12,211 nt of DNA, taken from the NCBI GenBank assembly GCA_030668065.1, contig DAOUUS010000022.1, forward strand, positions 1 through 12,211. The letters are read 5' to 3'. This DNA comes from Candidatus Methanophagales archaeon (GTDB taxonomy: Archaea > Halobacteriota > Syntropharchaeia > Alkanophagales > Methanospirareceae). The notes beneath the pieces were generated by a model that saw only the letters and a program-made list of their open reading frames with translations, was not told the origin of the DNA and searched no databases. Positions 7,200-12,122 of this stretch are shown here, one piece after another; position 1 is the first letter of the stretch, and every line of letters starts with the position of its first letter. The position numbers and the translations under genes are program-made.

Positions 7200-7965
7200 A
7201 AAAAAAAGCCAATGCGTTTTCTAATCCTTTCCTGAACTCCTCTTCACTTTCTGCCTCGGTTGCTCTAAATATGGTTGCTCTACCCAGAGAGTGGTTAGCA
7301 TATACTCGAACATTGCTGTCCTCGTCTTGAGTGAGCCGAAGCATGCCGTCCCAAGCCTGGTTCTTGTCCGGCACGTGCGGAAAGGCTTGACCCAGTGACC
7401 TACCGGCATCTAACCAAACATCGCTGTTCTTGTCCTTTATGAGCCGAATCATGTCAGCCCACGCTTGCTCCTTGTCTGGCACATGCGAAAAGGATCGCCC
7501 CAGTGACCATGTAGCGCTACGCTGAACAAAGTAGTCCTTGTCCATCATGAGCCTGTGCAAGTCAGCCCACGCTTGCTCCTTGTCTGGCACATGCGGAAAG
7601 GCTTGACCCAGTGACAATACAGCGCCATCCCGAACATCGCTGTCTTCGTCCTTTGTGAGCCGGTGCAGGTCAGCCCACGCCTGCTCCTTGTCCTGCACAT
7701 GCGAAAAGGCGGAACCCAGGGACCATGCAGCGCCCGCCCGAACATCGCTGTCCTCGTCCTTTGTGAGCTGGTGCAAGTCAGCCCAAGCCTGTTCTTTATC
7801 CGGGACATGCGGAAATGCTTGACCCAGTGACAATACAGCGCCATGCCGAACATCGCTGTCTTCGTCCTTTGTGAGCTGGTGCAGGTCAGCCCACACCTGC
7901 TCTTTGTCCGGTAGTTCTGCAAAGTTAATTCTTATTTGTTTTACTGCCTCTTCGCGTTCATCCAC
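7198..7965 (-). CDS. HEAT-repeat protein (N-terminal part of frameshifted gene)
   Basis: Six tandem 36-residue HEAT repeats (about 7264-7911) of the pattern PDKEQAWADLHxLTKDEDSDVR followed by GAxxSLGxAF, an alpha-solenoid expected to bind proteins. The conserved Asp, Val and Arg of each repeat form the HEAT ladder; repeats four and five are the most divergent. A charged tail (ATEAESEEEFRKGLENALAFF) ends at TGA 7198 within the T8 tract. I chose GTG 7965 because AGGAG lies 7 nt upstream (7973-7977). A farther GTG at 8106 is in frame and would add 47 residues (including SVWHRWWRELVDQAEIHR), but it overlaps the cupin gene and lacks a ribosome site. Both remain possible. No signal peptide. Confidence 0.75.
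   Translation of the reverse strand: MDEREEAVKQIRINFAELPDKEQVWADLHQLTKDEDSDVRHGAVLSLGQAFPHVPDKEQAWADLHQLTKDEDSDVRAGAAWSLGSAFSHVQDKEQAWADLHRLTKDEDSDVRDGAVLSLGQAFPHVPDKEQAWADLHRLMMDKDYFVQRSATWSLGRSFSHVPDKEQAWADMIRLIKDKNSDVWLDAGRSLGQAFPHVPDKNQAWDGMLRLTQDEDSNVRVYANHSLGRATIFRATEAESEEEFRKGLENALAFF
7264..7911 (-). repeat. Six tandem 108-bp coding repeats (HEAT units)
   Basis: Units begin near 7911, 7803, 7695, 7587, 7479 and 7371 on the complement, with exact 108-bp phasing; for example the block CAGCCCACGCTTGCTCCTTG recurs 108 bp apart. Odd units end QAFPHV, while units two and four end SAFSHV or SFSHV, indicating a 216-bp two-unit duplication. Confidence 0.9.
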
Positions 7966-8066
7966 TATATTACTCCTACTTTTCCTATGAATCTCCGCCT
8001 GATCTACTAATTCACGCCACCACCTATGCCAAACAGAAAGAGCCCCTGTTACAGTCTCTATACTCT

Positions 8067-8399
8067 CTAAAACGCAGGTCCATTGAAATATGCGTAAAAT
8101 ATACACACTTCAGGAGCATCAAAAGGACCATGTTCTTCACCTGCGGGAGCAAAGAAAAACATCCCTTTCTTTACCTCATTTCCTTCTGAGTCAACCAATT
8201 TACCCTCAAGAATCAGGATGTCGTGGTCAGATGGATGGTTATGTCGGGGTTCATGAAACCTTTTATCAAATTTGAATAGTGCAGAAAATGCCCCTGTTTC
8301 CTCATCTATGCTCAACATCTTTATCCAAGCGCCCTCGGGAAGTTCTTTAACCGCTTCCCAGTCTATTTCTTCCGGTTCTACAACTACTATTTTTCTCAT
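8067..8399 (-). CDS. Cupin-domain protein (ChrR-like cupin)
   Basis: A 110-residue single-domain cupin, probably a metal-binding beta barrel of unknown substrate; it resembles the cupin found in ChrR-type anti-sigma regulators and small stand-alone relatives. Motif 1 is EPRHNHPSDHDILILEG, giving the HxH pair with D or H in place of the usual glutamate, and motif 2 is GMFFFAPAGEEHGP with the PxGxxH metal histidine. I chose ATG 8399 because GGTGA precedes it by 5 nt (8405-8409); an in-frame TTG at 8417 would add six residues. It ends just before the HEAT gene on the same strand and starts 93 nt after the Hcp-like gene, so all may be cotranscribed. It lacks any DNA-binding or sigma-interacting domain. 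Confidence 0.82.
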   Translation of the reverse strand: MRKIVVVEPEEIDWEAVKELPEGAWIKMLSIDEETGAFSALFKFDKRFHEPRHNHPSDHDILILEGKLVDSEGNEVKKGMFFFAPAGEEHGPFDAPEVCIFYAYFNGPAF

Positions 8400-8492
8400 T
8401 ACAATCACCCTATTCAATATTTACTCAGAAATGAGTCCATACAAGTATTATGCACTTCTTCTCTATTCACTTTATGACTGTTTCCGCTCTTT

Positions 8493-9059
8493 TCAGCATT
8501 TAACATTTCGTTCCAAGTCCCAACCTGCCGCCACGTTACCGCCACCACTACCGTCCGCACGTCTTTGCAGGGTGTATGTCCACTCAATTCGATTATATTT
8601 GAACGCCACTTCTTCCAGCGGCAGCCGTGAAATGCCTTCAACGGAACCGACAGTACGAACAGAGCTGACAGTAACATTCCGCATCTTGTATTCCATATAT
8701 TTCAGTTTATCACCGCCTGCTCGGCAGATCTCAACCACAATTTCTGGAATATGCGTGCCATCGCAGACAGCCACAGCAAGTTTTGGCGATGTTTTATCTA
8801 TAGCCTTGACCACAGAGAAATCAGCGTGATAGCTGCTCCCACTGCTCCTGCCAGCCAATACCGAGGGATTAGCTATGGCATGGCTGTAAGTAATCACCTC
8901 AATCCAGTCTGCATGCCCATTCTCTGTTGATTCACCATGTATGCCGTCTATTCTCAGAAATATACCTTGAGTCGTAGATGCTAATTCCGGTTGTGTCAAA
9001 AATGTTGGTTGTGTCAGAAATGCTGGTAGGGCCCTGCCGTGTAGAATATTCTTTCTCAT
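8493..9059 (-). CDS. Hcp-family protein (type VI secretion tube protein superfamily)
   Basis: A 188-residue protein whose residues 33-185 follow the Hcp pattern (PF05638): IFLRIDGIHGES (33-44), IEVITYSHAI, DFSVVKAIDKTSPKLAVAVC (80-99), GTHIPEIVVEICRAGGDK (101-118), the strand YMEYKMRNVTVSSV, and the ending TLQRRADGSGGGNVAAGWDL. Bacterial Hcp forms hexameric rings that stack as the T6SS tube and act as carrier or effector. No sheath, baseplate, VgrG or ClpV gene is in the window, and a role here is unknown. The first 32 residues are an extension not usual in Hcp and contain a six-residue tandem repeat (AFLTQP, TFLTQP). ATG 9059 has AGAGGGA upstream and a TATA-like box at 9113-9122, both consistent with this start. 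No signal peptide is seen. Confidence 0.87.
   Translation of the reverse strand: MRKNILHGRALPAFLTQPTFLTQPELASTTQGIFLRIDGIHGESTENGHADWIEVITYSHAIANPSVLAGRSSGSSYHADFSVVKAIDKTSPKLAVAVCDGTHIPEIVVEICRAGGDKLKYMEYKMRNVTVSSVRTVGSVEGISRLPLEEVAFKYNRIEWTYTLQRRADGSGGGNVAAGWDLERNVKC
8988..9023 (-). repeat. 18-bp tandem duplication in the Hcp N-terminal extension
   Basis: Two adjacent 18-bp units (8988-9005 and 9006-9023) match at 15 of 18 positions and encode AFLTQP and TFLTQP. They lie in the part of the protein that precedes the conserved Hcp core. Confidence 0.7.
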
Positions 9060-9112
9060 TTTACATTCCCTCTCTAAGATTTTTTATTTAGTATTTACAT
9101 TATCCACATAGT

Positions 9113-9122
9113 CATATAAAAA
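9113..9122 (-). promoter_or_regulatory. Putative TATA box for the Hcp-like gene
   Basis: The complement reads TTTTTATATG, predicting a start near 9090-9092 and a leader of about 30 nt that carries the AGAGGGA ribosome site before ATG 9059. Confidence 0.4.
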
Positions 9123-9330
9123 CATTCCTGTTTTTACACGTGAAGCATTTTTCTATTTGCCTTGGAAAAATGGGTATGTATAAAAATAAGCAGGTATAAA
9201 GACAAACAGAGCTTGTTTCATATCCCTTCCGCTCTTCGCATCCATCGCTTTTTCGAGGTGAAAAAAGGGGGCGTATAAATCGTCAAATTACAGGTGATTA
9301 CATAGCAAAAAAAGTTGTTAGGAAGAGGTC
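9123..9330. other. Intergenic stretch without recognised gene
   Basis: I see no supported ORF, tRNA or known RNA here. There is a weak hairpin (TTTTTC at about 9250 with GAAAAA about 5 nt later) and a plus-strand GTATAAAT box near 9273 with no gene behind it. Confidence 0.4.
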
Positions 9331-9342
9331 ATAGAACCCCCT
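9331..9342 (+). repeat. Left 12-bp direct repeat flanking the MITE-like element
   Basis: ATAGAACCCCCT, repeated as ATGGAACCCCCT at 9690-9701 with one mismatch. It could be an old target-site duplication, although 5 nt on the left and 2 nt on the right separate the copies from the inverted repeats. Confidence 0.5.
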
Positions 9343-9347
9343 CATGT

Positions 9348-9687
9348 GTGTTCGGTTAAGCATAGCCCACCAAAAGTGAAGACATATGAAAAGCATATTT
9401 ATTAGACGCAGATTAACACTAATTAACACAGATGAAAGAATATAAACGGCGTGATATAACCGAAAAGATAATTAGTGCTGCCTACAAAGTACATAACACA
9501 TTTGGTTCTGGTTTTTTTGAATCTCACAACCGGTATATAGATCGGTCTTCTGATCAACTTTAGTATGTCTATAAGTATAAAACGCTGTATAATTGATAAA
9601 AATAAATCAGTGCAATCTGTGTGAATCTGTGTCAGAAATTGTGTTGTTATATGTCTTTTTTATGTTGAGTCGTACTTAACCGAACAC
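9348..9687. mobile_element. MITE-like element with 13-bp terminal inverted repeats
   Basis: GTGTTCGGTTAAG at 9348-9360 is perfectly inverted as CTTAACCGAACAC at 9675-9687. Two more inverted blocks lie in register inside: AGACATAT (9380-9387 and 9649-9656, offsets 32 and 31) and GACGCAGATTAACAC (9405-9419) with GACACAGATTCACAC (9619-9633 complement; 13 of 15 identical, offsets 57 and 54). The ends are therefore an imperfect inverted repeat of about 80 bp. Outside lie near-identical 12-bp direct repeats, ATAGAACCCCCT (9331-9342) and ATGGAACCCCCT (9690-9701). The interior holds a truncated GxxExxY ORF and no transposase, so this is a non-autonomous element or a deletion derivative. The family is not identified. 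Confidence 0.65.
9432..9563 (+). pseudogene. Truncated GxxExxY (PDDEXK_3-like) gene fragment
   Basis: A 43-codon ORF whose first 31 residues match the start of GxxExxY-family proteins (PF13366): MKEYKRRDITEKIISAAYKV, then HNTFGSGFFES, with the glycine of the GxxExxY motif region. Full members have about 120-130 residues. Here similarity stops where VYENAL-like sequence would follow, and an unrelated tail leads to TAG. The CAGATTnACAC-type repeats at both sides are of a kind I associate with GxxExxY genes in many genomes (from memory). This is a remnant with its interior deleted, enclosed by the inverted repeats of the MITE-like element. Function of the family is uncertain; a nuclease fold is predicted. 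Confidence 0.65.
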
Positions 9688-9706
9688 CTATGGAACCCCC
9701 TTTCTT

Positions 9707-10096
9707 TTAGTATATCTCACTATATTCGTACGAAAGATCACGTGACAGCAAATTAAACGAAAAGTTTATATCGTATTTCACCACGTTGTTTGACGGCACT
9801 AATATCTTTTTTTCTTCTTTCTGTGCAGTACCCTTAACTGGCTCAGTCCAGCTTATGGATACATTCGTATCGCCGGAATTCGTTAGCGTCACTGTATAGC
9901 GCCCAGTAATGCTAAACCGCCATAAATCCAAATTTAGTTCATAATCAGTTAGCTCGCAGTTGAGATCGTTTATTTGTATTGCATACGTCTCATCTCCTTC
10001 GTTCGCTAACTCTAATGCCGATGCGGGGTTAATATTAAAAGCAAAAAGCAGCAGTATCGCGATTACAAAGAAACGCGCAGAAAACACTTTTTTCAT
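9707..10096 (-). CDS. Small secreted hypothetical protein with signal peptide
   Basis: A 129-residue protein of unknown function. Residues 1-27 form a classical Sec signal peptide: basic start MKKVFSAR, hydrophobic core FFVIAILLLFAF, cleavage expected after PASA at 27. The mature 102 residues look like a single beta-sandwich domain, with alternating polar and hydrophobic strands (WRFSITGRYTVTLTNSG, VSISWTEP) as in CARDB or Ig-like extracellular modules. There is no C-terminal anchor, so it is secreted or loosely attached. ATG 10096 is preceded by GGGAAGGT and a TATA-like box at 10134-10145. The stop codon is only a few bases from the direct repeat of the MITE-like element, so the native 3' end could have been altered by the insertion. 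Confidence 0.68.
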   Translation of the reverse strand: MKKVFSARFFVIAILLLFAFNINPASALELANEGDETYAIQINDLNCELTDYELNLDLWRFSITGRYTVTLTNSGDTNVSISWTEPVKGTAQKEEKKILVPSNNVVKYDINFSFNLLSRDLSYEYSEIY

Positions 10097-10133
10097 CTTA
10101 CCTTCCCACTCCCGTAATACATATTTAGTCTCA

Positions 10134-10145
10134 CCTTATATAAAC
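10134..10145 (-). promoter_or_regulatory. Putative TATA box for the secreted protein gene
   Basis: The complement reads GTTTATATAAGG, a near-consensus archaeal TATA box. It predicts a start near 10114, about 18 nt before ATG 10096, leaving room for the GGGAAGGT ribosome site. Confidence 0.5.
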
Positions 10146-10370
10146 TTATAGTCCTATAATGTTTGCTACGTTTAACTATGCAAACACAAGTTTGTTAGGA
10201 GGTGTTATCAGAACTTGAGCGGTAAAGTTTACAGCGGACCAGATGGAATCTCTAGTTGCGGGTGAGGTTTTCCGGATTATACGTGGTGGGATGAGTTGGA
10301 TACTGACGTGACCCGTTTTGAGGACGGAGTTAAGAAGATGCTGGAATGCGATTAAACGGAAATCGCAACA
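10146..10370. other. Intergenic stretch with a short UGA-interrupted ORF
   Basis: No recognised gene. A ribosome-site-like GGAGGTG (10199-10205) precedes a TTG at 10215 that opens 16 codons (beginning LSGKVYSGPDG), then an in-frame TGA at 10263, then 29 further codons (GFPDYTWWDELDTDV at first) to TAA at 10353. The sequence after the TGA is protein-like. It could be a remnant of a small gene with a nonsense mutation. Confidence 0.3.
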
Positions 10371-10379
10371 TTTATATGG
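10371..10379 (+). promoter_or_regulatory. Putative TATA box for wecB transcript
   Basis: TTTATATGG centred near 10375 predicts a start near 10401, just before a 30-codon ORF and about 100 nt before wecB. Confidence 0.42.
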
Positions 10380-10405
10380 GTATAGTGCAATTAATAACGT
10401 AGAGG

Positions 10406-10498
10406 ATGATGGGGTATTCAAAGGCTAAGACGATGGAAGATACAAAAGCCGAATTTGTGGCATTTACGGATTATGAATGTGTTTTCGGAGAGGCATAA
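10406..10498 (+). CDS. Possible 30-residue leader ORF upstream of wecB
   Basis: ATG 10406 (or 10409) lies a few bases after the start predicted from the TATA box, and the frame ends at TAA 10496-10498, 6 nt before the wecB ATG. The product (MMGYSKAKTMEDTKAEF, then VAFTDYECVFGEA) resembles nothing I know. The GGAGAGG that could serve wecB lies in its last codons, so translation of the two could be coupled. It may also be a chance ORF or the remains of a disrupted gene. Confidence 0.3.
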   Translation: MMGYSKAKTMEDTKAEFVAFTDYECVFGEA

Positions 10499-10504
10499 CT
10501 AAAA

Positions 10505-11578
10505 ATGAGCCAGAAAATAGCTATTGTTTTAGGTACCCGCCCGGAAATAATAAAGATGAGTCCGGTAATACGGGAATGCACGAAAAGAGCTGTAGATTAT
10601 TTCATTCTGCATACCGGGCAGCACTACACCTACAATTTAGATAAAATCTTCTTCGAGCAGTTGGAATTACCAGACGCGAAATACAACCTTGATGTGGGTT
10701 CGAGTTCGCATGGCGCACAAACAGGAACGATATTACGTGAAATAGAGAACGTGCTGATACAGGAAGAGCCGGATGTGGTTTTAGTGGAAGGCGATACGAA
10801 TACCGTTCTTGCAGGTGCTTTAGCCGCTACGAAATTGCACATAAAGGTAGGACATGTAGAAGCGGGTTTGAGGAGTTACGATAGGACAATGCCGGAAGAA
10901 ATAAACCGAGTTTTGGCTGACCATTGTAGCGATTATCTATTCGCACCCACCGAGAAATCCAAGCAGATATTGCTTGGTGAAGGTATTCCAACCGCAAGAA
11001 TCGTTGTTACCGGAAACACGGTTGTGGATGCCGTGTACCAGAATTTAAGTATCTGTGAAGGTCGAACAAATCCGTTGCACGAGCTTGGACTTGTATCTGG
11101 CGAATATTTCCTGGCGACAGCACACCGGCAGGAGAATGTTGACGTGAAAACAAGATTTGAGAGTATTATATCAGGTTTGGAGCGGGTGGCAGATGCGTTT
11201 GGGCTGCCGGTTATTTATCCGATTCATCCAAGGTCACGAAAGATGATGGACCGGTTCGGATTGAAATCCACAGGCATATTGTTTATTGACCCGGTGGATT
11301 ATCTCTCGTTTCTGCAATTAGAATCGAAAGCTAAACTGGTCCTGACGGATTCCGGTGGTGTGCAGGAAGAGACGTGCATATTAAAAGTGCCTTGTGTTAC
11401 TTTACGGGATAACACGGAGCGACCGGAGACTCTGGAGGTGGGTTCTAATATTTTAGCGGGTACAAAAGCAGAAACTATTTTAGCGGCAACTACGGAAATA
11501 CTGGGCAGAACCGTTAACTGGGCGAATCCGTTTGGCGATGGAAGTGCCGGTGAGAAGATTATTGGGATACTGGAGTAA
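10505..11578 (+). CDS. wecB: UDP-N-acetylglucosamine 2-epimerase (non-hydrolysing)
   Basis: Interconverts UDP-GlcNAc and UDP-ManNAc in the cytosol, feeding ManNAc or ManNAcA into surface polysaccharides or glycoproteins. The 357-residue length is normal. Motifs in order: GTRPEIIK (10-17), HTGQHY (36-41), EGDTNT (95-100, Asp97), GHVEAGLRS (116-124, Glu119), MPEEINRVLAD (129-139), TAHRQENVD (205-213, His207), YPIHPRS (238-244), TDSGGVQEE (281-289) and RDNTERPE (301-308). All residues expected for the non-hydrolysing epimerases are present. ATG 10505 lies 11 nt after GGAGAGG (10487-10493). The usual partner, UDP-ManNAc dehydrogenase (wecC), is not in the window. A TIGR04076-like gene and an epimerase remnant follow on the same strand. 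Confidence 0.96.
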   Translation: MSQKIAIVLGTRPEIIKMSPVIRECTKRAVDYFILHTGQHYTYNLDKIFFEQLELPDAKYNLDVGSSSHGAQTGTILREIENVLIQEEPDVVLVEGDTNTVLAGALAATKLHIKVGHVEAGLRSYDRTMPEEINRVLADHCSDYLFAPTEKSKQILLGEGIPTARIVVTGNTVVDAVYQNLSICEGRTNPLHELGLVSGEYFLATAHRQENVDVKTRFESIISGLERVADAFGLPVIYPIHPRSRKMMDRFGLKSTGILFIDPVDYLSFLQLESKAKLVLTDSGGVQEETCILKVPCVTLRDNTERPETLEVGSNILAGTKAETILAATTEILGRTVNWANPFGDGSAGEKIIGILE

Positions 11579-11628
11579 CAATGAATGCGAAGTTTTATTA
11601 GTTTAGAAACTTTTGGGGACTAACAAAC

Positions 11629-11934
11629 ATGTTGGAGATAGTGGTTCATGAGATAAGGGGCTACTGCCCGGTATATAAGGTCGGGGATAGTATATTGATA
11701 GACGACCAGGAAATTGTTTTGAAGAAGACAGATGCGTTATGTACGCATGCACTCTCGACGTTGCTTCATTACGCTCTGATACTGGAGCATGATTGGAGCC
11801 CGGTAAAACTTGGGTTGACAACGAAGGACGAGCCGGAACATGCGTATATGCAGTGTGTTGATCCCGGTAAGCCATATACAGAAGGGGGAACGGTAATATT
11901 TAAATGCACGAGAATCCAAGAGGAGATTGAGTAA
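11629..11934 (+). CDS. TIGR04076-like small protein
   Basis: A 101-residue soluble protein resembling the TIGR04076 family, whose function is unknown. Family-like features: the opening strand and helix EIVVHEIRGYCPVYKVGDSI (3-22) with the conserved Cys13 and VGD, a central LCTHALSTLLHYALIL (37-52), and an ending of the type GGTVIFKCTRIQ (86-97) with Cys93. The CPDG-like element of the family reads QCVDPGKPYTEGG here. ATG 11629 is taken because of family length; only a weak G-rich stretch (GGGGA) lies upstream. The gap from wecB is 50 nt, so cotranscription is possible. No membrane segment or signal peptide. Confidence 0.72.
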   Translation: MLEIVVHEIRGYCPVYKVGDSILIDDQEIVLKKTDALCTHALSTLLHYALILEHDWSPVKLGLTTKDEPEHAYMQCVDPGKPYTEGGTVIFKCTRIQEEIE

Positions 11935-11935
11935 T

Positions 11936-12075
11936 ATGGAAACACAAAAAAAATATTGGTGACAGGAGGCGGTGGTTTTATAGGCACGCATTTAGTGAAT
12001 GAACTAAGACAGCGTGGGCACGATGGAGGTGCTTGCTTCTGAGCTCTACAATGCCGATAGAGAGCAGTATATCCC
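11936..12075 (+). pseudogene. Frameshifted N-terminal remnant of an NAD-dependent sugar epimerase/dehydratase
   Basis: From ATG 11936, adjacent to the previous stop, the sequence encodes the start of an extended short-chain dehydrogenase: METQK, then after a shift in an A8 run (11946-11953; nine A would restore frame) KILVTGGGGFIGTHLVNELR and QRGHD, with the Rossmann TGGGGFIG motif. A second shift near 12020-12025 (GATGGAG) moves the frame again, where EVLASELYNADREQYI continues an epimerase-like sequence, then TAG ends it. Full-length relatives have about 310-330 residues, so over 85% is missing. It probably belonged to the same sugar-nucleotide pathway as wecB. Confidence 0.65.
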
Positions 12076-12093
12076 ATAGTTTCACACACAACT

Positions 12094-12102
12094 CCTTATA
12101 TT
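12094..12102 (+). promoter_or_regulatory. Putative TATA box for the gene entering the right edge
   Basis: CTTATATTG is centred about 26 nt before ATG 12123, which would make that message leaderless. Position-based only. Confidence 0.3.
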
Positions 12103-12122
12103 GTGAGCCACTATAATGTATT

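Larger units (their letters stand above)
5668..7965 (-). pseudogene. Frameshifted HEAT-repeat / linker / carbon-nitrogen hydrolase gene
   Basis: Three consecutive open stretches appear to be one gene. The HEAT part and the nitrilase part share a frame, while the 200-residue linker between them is open in another frame. At 7200-7207 a run of eight T (complement) closes the HEAT frame with TGA; with seven T the text would read on as NALAFFEKASTEATYINHAN. Near 6645-6660 the linker frame gives IARDC and the nitrilase frame gives LCEYIPADKRIYVCEQLKNK; one missing base there would join them. The two indels cancel, and the restored protein would be about 765 residues. I recall archaeal HEAT proteins with a similar linker following the repeats, from memory only. 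It may be a decaying gene, or intact with two sequence errors. The nitrilase active site is preserved, which argues against ancient decay. Confidence 0.6.

Noticed and set aside
7264..7911. Regular repeats as a CRISPR array
   Set aside because: The 108-bp units are contiguous coding HEAT repeats without short repeat and unique spacer structure.
7545..7922. 125-codon ORF in another minus frame of the HEAT array
   Set aside because: Repetition keeps several frames open; only the HEAT frame has the conserved helical pattern and a ribosome site.
8414..8677. Minus-strand ORF overlapping the Hcp 3' end
   Set aside because: It is an alternative frame of the Hcp codons, rich in Val, Arg and Trp, with no motif.
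8493..9059. A complete type VI secretion locus
   Set aside because: Only the Hcp-like gene is present; no sheath, VgrG, baseplate or ClpV gene was found in any frame.
10263..10265. TGA as a selenocysteine codon
   Set aside because: No SECIS-like structure was recognised, the ORF is very short, and the family is unknown; a nonsense mutation is simpler.
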